From: JACQCV01 sp964634555 | Lineage (GTDB): Bacteria > Patescibacteriota > Minisyncoccia > Phycocordibacterales > UBA12445 | Reading direction: 5' to 3' | Length of the DNA: 10,697 bases | NCBI GenBank assembly: GCA_964634555.1 | Contig: CAZWJJ010000029.1 | Coordinates: forward strand, 1 to 10,697 | Shown: in pieces, positions 1-5,906 of the stretch | Layout of the letters: the number at the start of each line of letters is the position of its first letter | Numbering within the stretch: position 1 is the first letter of the stretch | The notes under the pieces: generated by a model | The model's database searches: none | What the model saw: the letters and a program-made list of their open reading frames with translations, nothing else | Told to the model about the DNA's origin: nothing | Position numbers and translations under genes: made by a program

Positions 1-278
1 TGCGCCTGCGTGACGACGAGTCCACACGCGCCGTCGTGCTGAATATCGATTCCCTGGGGCGTCAGGGAAAAATTTATCATTTCCGGTTTTTTGGCGGCGG
101 GCATAATAATAGTACCCGTCGACAACAGACAAAAAATAGCGAAAAGCAAAGTACCGAGAAATAGAGATCCGAGCGCGGCTGAGAGACCGACAACAGTAAT
201 CGAAGCATACCAATCGGCTGCGCGGACAGGCAGCTCATGATCGGGCGCAGACCACTCGACAATTTTAATTCTCTCCAT
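1..278 (-). CDS. Conserved small membrane protein, N-terminal part (runs off left edge)
   Basis: About 92 residues are visible, starting MERIKIVEWSAPDHE, and the frame stays open to the window edge. Seen: an N-terminal segment with W-S-A-P and, near residue 22, D-W-Y; then a hydrophobic stretch of roughly residues 24-60 long enough for one or two membrane helices (L-G-T-L-L-F-A-I-F in the middle); then K-K-P-E-M-I-N-F and G-I-D-I. This layout (W-x-A-P-E/D, D-W-Y, two helices, K-K/R-P, GI motif) matches a family of uncharacterised membrane proteins common in Patescibacteria; that is recall, not a search. An in-frame ATG at 284 would add two residues. I prefer 278 because a TAAAAT box ends 7 bases before it. 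It is the first gene downstream of the SAM-I riboswitch and its terminator, so it should be SAM-repressed. Function unknown. Confidence 0.75.
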   Translation of the reverse strand, partial: MERIKIVEWSAPDHELPVRAADWYASITVVGLSAALGSLFLGTLLFAIFCLLSTGTIIMPAAKKPEMINFSLTPQGIDIQHDGACGLVVTQA

Positions 279-285
279 AGGCATA

Positions 286-291
286 ATTTTA
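286..291 (-). promoter_or_regulatory. Possible leaderless -10 box inside the riboswitch leader
   Basis: On the minus strand the box TAAAAT lies between the riboswitch terminator and the ATG at 278, with 7 bases from box to ATG. The same spacing occurs at the pilM gene in this window. If real, it gives SAM-independent transcription of the left-edge gene. The region is AT-rich, so a chance match is quite possible. Confidence 0.3.
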
Positions 292-302
292 TCACATTGC
301 GT

Positions 303-344
303 ATAAAAACAGCAAAAGCCCCCAAAAAGTTTGAAGGCTTTTGC
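303..344 (-). terminator. Intrinsic terminator of the SAM-I riboswitch
   Basis: On the minus strand a perfect 9-bp stem, GCAAAAGCC with GGCTTTTGC (plus-strand 336-344 and 312-320), encloses a 15-base loop and is followed by TGTTTTTAT. It starts 12 bases after the aptamer, which is where an S-box expression platform places its terminator. It lies before the left-edge gene and not after any gene, which supports an attenuation role. The competing antiterminator pairing was not traced with confidence. Confidence 0.8.
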
Positions 345-356
345 AAAATCAACCGC

Positions 357-454
357 ACTATCTTTCCTTATAGGCTAGATGGGGCACCTTGTTAATAATT
401 TAATAGGTTGCCGACGGATCAATGAGCTAGTGCTCTTTCCGCGCTCTTGATAGT
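357..454 (-). promoter_or_regulatory. SAM-I (S-box) riboswitch aptamer
   Basis: Read on the minus strand, the 98 bases carry the S-box signature in order. P1 is ACTATC (449-454) paired with GATAGT (357-362). The core has ATCAAGAG, then a P2 stem CGGA/TCCG topped by GAGC/GCTC, then GGCAACC, an AT-rich P3 loop, AAGGTGCC, ATCTAGCC and GGAAAGATA. P3 is GGCAACC against GGTGCC with one bulged A. P4 is CCT/AGG with an ATA loop. In the usual consensus the P2-loop CTGG pairs with CCAG downstream to form the pseudoknot. Here both partners are CTAG, which keeps the pairing by compensatory change. In known S-boxes, S-adenosylmethionine binding stabilises P1 and favours the terminator, switching the downstream gene off. 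The downstream gene is an orphan membrane protein, unusual for this regulon. Confidence 0.92.
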
Positions 455-481
455 TTGGTGACGTCAAAGAACTCTGAAATT

Positions 482-509
482 ATTTTAACATCTTGTCGCT
501 TTTCCACAA
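482..509 (-). promoter_or_regulatory. Promoter of the SAM-I riboswitch leader
   Basis: On the minus strand TTGTGG (504-509) is separated by 16 bases from TAAAAT (482-487), which is preceded by TGT in extended -10 fashion. Transcription would start near 475, about 20 bases before the aptamer. Its -35 overlaps the putative -35 region of the divergent phosphoketolase promoter. Confidence 0.6.
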
Positions 510-530
510 GCAATTCGGAGGTGATATAAT
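502..530 (+). promoter_or_regulatory. Promoter of xfp-ackA with an overlapping Shine-Dalgarno-like motif
   Basis: A perfect TATAAT (525-530) is preceded by TGA, giving an extended -10, with a weak TTCCAC (502-507) 17 bases upstream. The box ends 9 bases before the phosphoketolase ATG, so the transcript would have a leader of only 0-3 bases. The same stretch includes GGAGGTGAT (517-525), a long complement to the 16S rRNA 3' end, but it would lie upstream of the transcription start and is 14 bases from the ATG. Confidence 0.65.
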
Positions 531-539
531 GCGGATAAT

Positions 540-2888
540 ATGGAAAATGAAATTGAAGCGATAAAAAAATATGTGCGGGCGGCGAATTATATTTCCGCCG
601 CGCAGATTTATCTGCAGGATAATTTTTTACATCGGAGAAAATTAAAATTTGAAGATATTAAGCCGCGGCTTTTGGGACATTGGGGGACATGTCCGGGGAT
701 AAATTTTGTTTATGCCAACCTAAATAATCTGATCCGCAAGTACAGCGCCGAGATGATTTTTGTGCTAGGTCCTGGTCATGGTTTTCCGGCAATTCAAGCC
801 AATCTTTTTATCGAAGGCACTCTGGCGAAATATTATCCAGAGGCAACTCAAAATGAAAAGGGACTCGGCTATATTATGAAAAATTTTAGCTGGCCGTACG
901 GTTTTCCAAGCCACAGCAATCCGGGTGCGCCGGGTGTTATCCTTGAAGGCGGTGAGCTTGGATATTCTTTGGCGACCTCTTACGGCGCAGTTTTAGATAA
1001 TCCCGATCTGATCGCTGCGTGTTTGATCGGCGATGGTGAGGCCGAGACCGGTCCGACAGCGGCTGCTTGGCACTTGAATAAATTTATCAGCCCAAAAAAC
1101 AATGGCGCAGTTTTGCCGATCTTGCATTTGAATGGATATAAAATTTCCGGCCCGACGATTTTTGGCCGAATGACTAACAAGGAATTAAAAAATCTGTTTT
1201 TGGGCTATGGTTATGAGCCGATGATTGTCGAAGGTCATGATCCTTACAAAAAAATGATTGAAACTTTAGAGAGTTGCTATCAGATGATACGCCAAATTCA
1301 AAAAGAAGCGCGCGAAGGCGGTAAAGAGATCGATGCGCCGAAATTCCCGATGATCATTTTAAAAACCCCGAAAGGTTGGACCGGAATTAAAAAATTGCAT
1401 GGTCAAAAGATTGAAGGGAATTTTGCTTCTCATCAGGTTGTTGGCACGAATGCTAAGACGGATCGTGCGGAGCTGAATGCGATCGATAAATGGCTGGCGT
1501 CATATGAGATTGAAGAACTGTTTTCCGATAGTTCGGGTTTTACGGATGAGATTAGGCGACTTGTTCCTCCCCTACATTTGCGAATGGGTGACAGTAAGCA
1601 CACGATGGGCGGTAAGGCAGTGAGAAAAGATCTGATCTTGCCGATTGCGGAAAAATTTGCGGAGGATGCTCATGTTGCAGGTACGATCGGCTCAAGCAGT
1701 ATGAGGCGCGCCGGAGAATTTTTGAATGAAGTTTTTAAACTTAATAGCCATAGCGCTAATTTTCGAATGATGTCGCCAGATGAAACCTATTCCAATAAAT
1801 TGGATAAAGTTTTTGACAGCACTGCGCGGGCGTTTATCTGGCCGACTAAAGAATGGGATAAAGATATTTCCAAAGAAGGCAGAGTTATGGAAATGCTCTC
1901 TGAACACTCTCTGCAGGGGCTTTTGCAGGGTTATGTTTTAACGGGGCGACATGCGGTCTTTGCGTCTTATGAGGCGTTTATTCAGGTGGCTGCCAGCATG
2001 GTAGATCAGTATGCCAAGTTTTTGAAAATTGCGCGTGATACGCCGTGGCGGGGAGATAGTTCATCTTTGAACTATATTTTGACTTCATCCGGTTGGCGAC
2101 AGGAACATAACGGTTTTTCGCACCAGAATCCTGGATTTATCGGTAATATTTTAATGAAGCAGGGCTGTTTTGTGCATGTTTATTTTCCGTCCGATGGAAA
2201 TAGCACGCTGGCGGTTTTGGCAAAATGTTTGACGTCAAAAAATGAGATCAATATTATTGTTGCTGGTAAAACTCAAGAGCCGCGTTGGCTGACGCCTGAT
2301 ATGGCAGAGAAGGAATTGGAAACCGGCATTTCTATTTGGGAGTTTGCTTCAGATGAAGATCCGGACATTATTTTTTCAGCTGCCGGCGATTATCTGACAA
2401 AAGAATCTTTGGCGGCGATTGACCTGCTGAAAAATGATCTGCCAGAAATCAAAAAGCGCTTTGTGAATATTTTGGAGCTTTGTACCTTGGGTATCGGTAA
2501 TGCTGAATGCCGTGTGCCGATAAAGTTTGACGACTATTTTACCAGTGACAAGCCTGTGATATTTAATTTTCACGGTTATCCGGAAACCCTCAAGCAGGCG
2601 CTTTTTGATAAGCAAAGCGACAAGAGAAAATTTTTTGTCCACGGTTATATCGAAAGCGGATCGACAACAACGCCCTTTGATATGCATGTCCGCAACAAGA
2701 CAAGCCGCTATCACTTGGTTCAGCAGGCGGCTTATGAGTTGGGTCGATTGGAAAAGATAGATAAAATGCGAGCGAGTGAAATTATTAAAAAATACGATAA
2801 AAAATTAGCCGATCACTCTGTTTATATAAGAGAGTACGGAGTTGATCCGGATGAAATTGAAAATTGGATATGGCCACAGAAAAAATAA
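540..2888 (+). CDS. xfp: Xylulose-5-phosphate/fructose-6-phosphate phosphoketolase
   Basis: The enzyme uses thiamine diphosphate and phosphate to cleave xylulose 5-phosphate (and in many members fructose 6-phosphate) to acetyl phosphate plus glyceraldehyde 3-phosphate (or erythrose 4-phosphate). The 782-residue product is near full length for the family. Seen: GHWGT at 46-50, GPGHG at 77-81, PSHSNPGAPG at 123-132, the thiamine-diphosphate/Mg motif GDGEAETG at 164-171, the middle domain with MSPDETYSN and a conserved EAF, GWRQEHNGFSHQNPGF near 517-532, and the C-terminal domain with YFPSDGNST and GSTTTPFDMHV near 705. The gene overlaps acetate kinase, so acetyl phosphate passes straight to ATP formation. 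No in-frame start exists upstream of this ATG because a TGA lies at 522. I cannot tell from sequence which substrate is preferred. Confidence 0.97.
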   Translation: MENEIEAIKKYVRAANYISAAQIYLQDNFLHRRKLKFEDIKPRLLGHWGTCPGINFVYANLNNLIRKYSAEMIFVLGPGHGFPAIQANLFIEGTLAKYYPEATQNEKGLGYIMKNFSWPYGFPSHSNPGAPGVILEGGELGYSLATSYGAVLDNPDLIAACLIGDGEAETGPTAAAWHLNKFISPKNNGAVLPILHLNGYKISGPTIFGRMTNKELKNLFLGYGYEPMIVEGHDPYKKMIETLESCYQMIRQIQKEAREGGKEIDAPKFPMIILKTPKGWTGIKKLHGQKIEGNFASHQVVGTNAKTDRAELNAIDKWLASYEIEELFSDSSGFTDEIRRLVPPLHLRMGDSKHTMGGKAVRKDLILPIAEKFAEDAHVAGTIGSSSMRRAGEFLNEVFKLNSHSANFRMMSPDETYSNKLDKVFDSTARAFIWPTKEWDKDISKEGRVMEMLSEHSLQGLLQGYVLTGRHAVFASYEAFIQVAASMVDQYAKFLKIARDTPWRGDSSSLNYILTSSGWRQEHNGFSHQNPGFIGNILMKQGCFVHVYFPSDGNSTLAVLAKCLTSKNEINIIVAGKTQEPRWLTPDMAEKELETGISIWEFASDEDPDIIFSAAGDYLTKESLAAIDLLKNDLPEIKKRFVNILELCTLGIGNAECRVPIKFDDYFTSDKPVIFNFHGYPETLKQALFDKQSDKRKFFVHGYIESGSTTTPFDMHVRNKTSRYHLVQQAAYELGRLEKIDKMRASEIIKKYDKKLADHSVYIREYGVDPDEIENWIWPQKK

Positions 2889-4060
2889 AAACAAAATCGC
2901 TGGTTGTTAATACCGGCAGTGATTCTCACAAGTATGCTTTGTATGAAGAAAAAAAAGAGATCATAACAGTTCATCTTGAGACGGAAGCCGATGGACATGT
3001 AGCGAATATAAAGATTGGCGAAATTTTTGAAAAAAGGAAAGTGGTCTACTCTCAATACGAAGAGCCGGTGAAATTTTTTCTGACTATTTTGGATGAGAAA
3101 AAAATTATTTCCGACCTCAAGGAGATAGATCGGGTTGGCTTTCGGGTTGTTGCTCCCGGCGAATATTTTATCTCCCACAATCTGATTGATGACGATTATT
3201 TTTCAAAATTAAAAGAGATTGAGACTGAGGCGCCTTTGCATATTACCCCTGTTATTTCCGAGATCGAGCAGGTAAAAGGTTTAATTTCCGGAGCCAGGCT
3301 TTTTGGCATTTCTGATTCTGAATTTCATAAAGATTTGCCGGAGATTGTTCGCCGTTATGCTATACCGGAGGCCGATGCCGTAGGGTTTGGCATTTATCGC
3401 TATGGCTATCATGGAATTTCAAATTCATCAATCATGCGTAAGCTAGGAGCTCAGTTTGTAAAAATGCCGGAGAGAGTAATTGTTTGCCATTTGGGCAGTG
3501 GATCGAGTATCACAGCTATAAAAGACGGTAAGAGTTTTGATACCTCGATGGGCTTTACACCATTAGAAGGCTTACTGATGGGTAGCCGTGCCGGAAATAT
3601 TGATGCTGCCGCTGTTTTAACTCTCGGTCAAAAAAAGAATTTTAACTATCCGAATCTGCAAAAATATCTGAATGTCGAATGCGGCTTTCTAGCTCTTTCG
3701 GGTAAGACTAAAGATGTCCGTGAATTGATAGAGTTAGAACATAATGGCGATGCTAAGGCCAAACTGGCGCTGGACTCTTTCGCTTATCAGGTGCGCAAAT
3801 ATATCGGGTCATATGTTGCGGCTCTCGGCGGGCTCGATCTGCTTATTTTTACGGCGACGATCGGGGAGAGATCAAACATTATGCGTGAGAGGATTTGCAA
3901 TGGTTTGGAAAGATTAGGCATAGCCTTAGACAAGAGCAAAAATGAAATGACAATAGATCGTGAAGGTTTGATCCAAAGCGATATTGGTTCAATTCAGATT
4001 ATGGTGATGAAGACTGATGAGGCAGGGCAGATCGTGACAGAGATAAATAAGATCGCCTAG
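2870..4060 (+). CDS. ackA: Acetate kinase, divergent
   Basis: It converts acetyl phosphate plus ADP to acetate plus ATP in the cytoplasm. The 396-residue product belongs to the acetate and sugar kinase fold. Seen: N-x-G-S motif NTGSDSHK at 14-21, Arg92 in GFRVVAPG, APLH at 121-124, Asp149 in SDSEFH, His181 in YGYHGIS, HLGSGSS at 207-213, DTSMGFTPLEGLLMGSRAG at 224-242 with Arg240, and a C-terminal T-D-E. These match substrate-binding and catalytic positions of the family. Several usually strict motifs differ: FTGGIGEN is FTATIGER (327-334), HLGNG is HLGSG, and GHRVVHGG is GFRVVAPG. I chose the ATG at 2870, which overlaps xfp by 19 bases; a TTG at 2864 would add two residues. Translational coupling to xfp is likely, and no phosphotransacetylase is visible nearby. 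Confidence 0.93.
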   Translation: MATEKIKTKSLVVNTGSDSHKYALYEEKKEIITVHLETEADGHVANIKIGEIFEKRKVVYSQYEEPVKFFLTILDEKKIISDLKEIDRVGFRVVAPGEYFISHNLIDDDYFSKLKEIETEAPLHITPVISEIEQVKGLISGARLFGISDSEFHKDLPEIVRRYAIPEADAVGFGIYRYGYHGISNSSIMRKLGAQFVKMPERVIVCHLGSGSSITAIKDGKSFDTSMGFTPLEGLLMGSRAGNIDAAAVLTLGQKKNFNYPNLQKYLNVECGFLALSGKTKDVRELIELEHNGDAKAKLALDSFAYQVRKYIGSYVAALGGLDLLIFTATIGERSNIMRERICNGLERLGIALDKSKNEMTIDREGLIQSDIGSIQIMVMKTDEAGQIVTEINKIA

Positions 4061-4078
4061 CTTATTTTTTTTTCAGTG

Positions 4079-4624
4079 TTACCACAGATTATTTCTCGAC
4101 AGTTCTAGACCGACGATTTTCTGGATGGTTGAAAAAAGAGTTCCATAGTCGCGCCATTTTTGCATGCTCCAATTGTTATTTTCTTTAGGTGCGAAATCAG
4201 CGCGTTCAAGGCGATCGTTCAGGGCGGAATATTCTTCCTTGTTGAGGAAGATAATACTATCGACATCGTCGCCGGCGGTTATTTTTTGTTGATCAACTCT
4301 TAATCCATAGCAGTAAAAATATTGTCTGAAATTTCCTTCAGAGGTTTCGGCGTCGATGATGATTTCCACTAGCGGGATCATTTCTGATTCGGTCGCGACG
4401 ATTGCCAGTTCCTCTTTGAGTTCTCTGGTGGCGGAGTTGATCGGTTCTTCATTTGCCTCCATGCCGCCACCCGGCAGACGATAGATATTTTCAGGATACC
4501 AGCGATATTTGGCGCCCATGCCAACCTTGTTATCTTTGTCTATGCAGGCCAACAGAACATAACCGTTGCGTTTGAGATTGTCCGGTGCTGTGGTCAAATT
4601 TAGTTTTACGATTTTTTGTTTCAT
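4079..4624 (-). CDS. Nudix hydrolase
   Basis: A 181-residue cytoplasmic Nudix protein; the family hydrolyses nucleoside diphosphates linked to another group. The Nudix box spans residues 53-75: G53, five residues, E59, seven residues, then R67-E68-L69-K70-E71-E72-L73-A74-I75. All metal-binding glutamates are present, but the box's final glycine is Ala74. A conserved Y-R-L-P-G-G-G precedes the box. The C-terminal third (about 125-181, with W-S-M-Q-K-W) lies outside the Nudix domain, and the substrate cannot be inferred. It follows the upstream minus-strand gene after only 3 bases, so the two form an operon. It is convergent with ackA, 18 bases apart, with a run of nine T between them but no clear hairpin. 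Confidence 0.9.
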   Translation of the reverse strand: MKQKIVKLNLTTAPDNLKRNGYVLLACIDKDNKVGMGAKYRWYPENIYRLPGGGMEANEEPINSATRELKEELAIVATESEMIPLVEIIIDAETSEGNFRQYFYCYGLRVDQQKITAGDDVDSIIFLNKEEYSALNDRLERADFAPKENNNWSMQKWRDYGTLFSTIQKIVGLELSRNNLW

Positions 4625-4627
4625 CTT

Positions 4628-5152
4628 TTATTTTGACTGTTGAAAATATCCGATAGTAAAAGCGTTATTTGAAGAGTAGCGATAATCGGCTTTGCCAAGC
4701 AGTTTACCGGGCGTAATTTGAACAATCTCATCTATTGCTGGCCGAAGCCAGAGGGGATTATTTGGCAGATTGTAATCGATACGAATAACCTTAAGTCCTT
4801 GATCACGAATGGATTCGACGACCGACATTTTAAATGAATAGCGCGCGACCTCCTGGCCGTTTTCTTTAAAAATATTTACGCCGGTTTGGTTTTGAGCATC
4901 GAATCGCTTGCCAATCCATGAACCAACGGGTAGATCCGATGTGCCGGCATAAAAGCCATCGGGCAGAGAATTAGGAACAGTGCCCCTGATGAATTCAGCT
5001 TGATGAGGACTGTCTCCACTTTTGATTGTTAGATACGATCCAAGAATAATTCCGGCGCTAAAAAGCAGAATAATGATAGCTAAAATAATTTTTAGAAAAA
5101 TTACTGCAGAGCGTATCAGGGGATAGTTTTTATTGTTGACTTGAATCTCCAT
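4628..5152 (-). CDS. Membrane-anchored conserved protein of unknown function
   Basis: A 174-residue protein with a charged N-terminus, one strong hydrophobic helix at about 14-41 and an outward-facing soluble domain (inferred topology). The soluble part contains P-D-G-F-Y-A-G (64-70), S-W-I-G-K-R-F-D (78-85), G-V-N-I-F (91-95), Y-S-F-K (105-108), I-D-Y-N-L-P-N-N-P-L-W (125-135), D-E-I-V (141-144), P-G-K-L-L-G-K (148-154) and ends I-G-Y-F. I recall uncharacterised bacterial and fungal proteins with the same order of motifs (GxW-GK-F, IDYN-NP-W, LGK, GYF), but cannot name a family or activity. The helix lacks a lipobox cysteine, so it is probably a stay-in anchor. It is the first gene of a two-gene minus-strand operon with the Nudix hydrolase. 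No Shine-Dalgarno motif is evident before its ATG. Confidence 0.8.
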   Translation of the reverse strand: MEIQVNNKNYPLIRSAVIFLKIILAIIILLFSAGIILGSYLTIKSGDSPHQAEFIRGTVPNSLPDGFYAGTSDLPVGSWIGKRFDAQNQTGVNIFKENGQEVARYSFKMSVVESIRDQGLKVIRIDYNLPNNPLWLRPAIDEIVQITPGKLLGKADYRYSSNNAFTIGYFQQSK

Positions 5153-5188
5153 TTAAAAGACAAAACAAAATAAATAGGACGGTGTTTT

Positions 5189-5194
5189 ATTTTA
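5189..5194 (-). promoter_or_regulatory. Putative -10 box for the minus-strand orphan/Nudix pair
   Basis: Minus-strand TAAAAT is preceded by TGT, an extended -10 pattern. It would start a transcript near 5182 with a leader of about 30 bases before the ATG at 5152. No good -35 at 16-18 bases is seen. Confidence 0.4.
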
Positions 5195-5225
5195 ACATAG
5201 GTTTATCGCTACAACCTATTCAAAT

Positions 5226-5310
5226 GTCATTGCCAGGAGTTTACGACGAAGCAATCTCTTTTCTTTTTGTAGTAATAACAACATAGATTGTTTCACAAGC
5301 TCGCAATGAC
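5226..5310. repeat. GTCATTGC-type inverted-repeat element, copy 1
   Basis: An 85-base element with a 32-base left arm (5226-5257, starting GTCATTGCCAGGAG) and a 26-base right arm (5285-5310, ending GCAATGAC) that are imperfect reverse complements around a T-rich centre. It matches copy 2 at 6257-6338 over both arms and partly over the centre. The left arm differs from copy 2 at three bases. It lies between the start of a minus-strand operon and a tRNA gene. GTCATTGCGAGG-type palindromes are, to my knowledge, widespread non-coding repeats in many bacterial lineages. Confidence 0.85.
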
Positions 5311-5348
5311 AAACATCGACTTACTGGCTAGGAAAAAATGATCTTTTG

Positions 5349-5357
5349 TGCTAGATT
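5349..5357 (+). promoter_or_regulatory. Putative extended -10 promoter of tRNA-Ser
   Basis: TGC followed by TAGATT ends 7 bases before the mature 5' end of the tRNA at 5365. No convincing -35 was found, as often with extended -10 promoters. The very short distance implies almost no 5' leader to remove. Confidence 0.4.
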
Positions 5358-5364
5358 TTTACGC

Positions 5365-5450
5365 GGAGGAGTCGCATAGTTGGTCTAGTGCGCCTGTCTT
5401 GAAAACAGGTAGGCCGAAAGGTCTCGCGAGTTCGAATCTCGCCTCCTCCG
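5365..5450 (+). tRNA. tRNA-Ser (anticodon UGA)
   Basis: All arms pair. The acceptor is GGAGGAG (5365-5371) with CTCCTCC (5443-5449). The anticodon stem is CCTGT/ACAGG around loop CTTGAAA, giving anticodon TGA at 5400-5402. The long variable arm GGCC-GAAA-GGTC is typical of serine tRNAs. The T arm is GCGAG-TTCGAAT-CTCGC. The discriminator base is G, as expected for serine. The 3' CCA is not encoded (CCT follows), so a CCA-adding enzyme is needed. Confidence 0.97.
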
Positions 5451-5451
5451 C

Positions 5452-5473
5452 CTTCGGTTCGCCGAAGCGAACC
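5452..5473 (+). other. Alternative hairpins directly after tRNA-Ser
   Basis: Two mutually exclusive perfect hairpins share bases: CTTCGG-TTCG-CCGAAG (5452-5467) and GGTTCGC-CGAA-GCGAACC (5456-5473). There is no T-run, so this is not an obvious terminator. It may guide 3' trimming of the tRNA or influence readthrough into the gene at 5520. Confidence 0.5.
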
Positions 5474-5519
5474 TGTGGCGTGACGAAGTCCGCCAATAAG
5501 ATTAAGAAAGGAGCTTCAG

Positions 5520-5843
5520 ATGAACATCCCCAAAAACGGATTTTATTATCACTATAAGCACGATCCGAACGGGCCGATTAATAATTATGCCTATGAAGTA
5601 GTCGGGATTGCTCGCAATACTGAGGATAAGAGTTTTTCTGTTCTGTATATTCCTATGTACGAAACTGATTGGTTCAAGCCGGCAGATTATCAATCGCGCC
5701 CAATGGATATGTTTAATGGGGAGGTGGTTAAAGACGGCCAAAAAATTTTACGCTTTCGATTGATTACTGATCCTGAGATCATCTTGAGACTTGAAGAAAT
5801 TAAGAAGGAGATGGTCGAGAAAGTTAGTATTGACTCAAGATAA
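5520..5843 (+). CDS. DUF1653 domain protein
   Basis: A 107-residue protein matching the small DUF1653 family by pattern: an early Y-Y-H-Y-K, then Y-E-V-V-G-I-A-R, a central V-L-Y-I-P-M-Y block, an R-P-M-D-M-F motif, and G-Q-K-I-L-R-F near the end of the domain. The family's role is unknown to me; members are small soluble proteins. This copy has an extra insert (D-P-N-G-P-I-N-N) before the Y-E-V-V-G block and a charged helical tail of about 23 residues after the domain. AAAGGAG at 5507-5513, 6 bases before the ATG, sets the start. It lies 69 bases after tRNA-Ser with no terminator between, so it may be read through from the tRNA promoter. Confidence 0.85.
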   Translation: MNIPKNGFYYHYKHDPNGPINNYAYEVVGIARNTEDKSFSVLYIPMYETDWFKPADYQSRPMDMFNGEVVKDGQKILRFRLITDPEIILRLEEIKKEMVEKVSIDSR

Positions 5844-5851
5844 TTAGAAGA

Positions 5852-5857
5852 TATAAT
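5852..5857 (+). promoter_or_regulatory. Putative -10 box of the zinc-ribbon gene
   Basis: A perfect TATAAT lies 9 bases after the DUF1653 stop codon. Transcription from about 5864 would give a leader of about 43 bases that includes the AAGGAGG ribosome binding site at 5895-5901. No clear -35 is seen. Confidence 0.45.
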
Positions 5858-5906
5858 ACGTGAACTGAGATCTTTGATAGCTGTAACAAGATATAAGGAG
5901 GCGTCA

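Noticed and set aside
77..358. Open frame on the minus strand, 93 residues
   Set aside because: It crosses the riboswitch terminator and overlaps the better minus-strand gene in another frame (1-278), which has family-like motifs.
980..2714. Minus-strand open frames inside xfp (980-1180, 1692-1907, 2376-2714)
   Set aside because: They are shadows of the clearly coding phosphoketolase frame.
2864..2869. TTG start for acetate kinase at 2864
   Set aside because: An ATG two codons later is the simpler start and nothing supports the TTG.
4061..4078. Bidirectional terminator between ackA and the Nudix gene
   Set aside because: A nine-T run is present but no stable hairpin precedes it on either strand.
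5348..5557. 69-residue plus-strand open frame
   Set aside because: It runs through the whole tRNA-Ser gene and into DUF1653 in another frame.
5874..5906. TTG start extending the zinc-ribbon protein by 11 residues
   Set aside because: A strong AAGGAGG lies 5 bases before the GTG at 5907 and would otherwise sit inside the gene.
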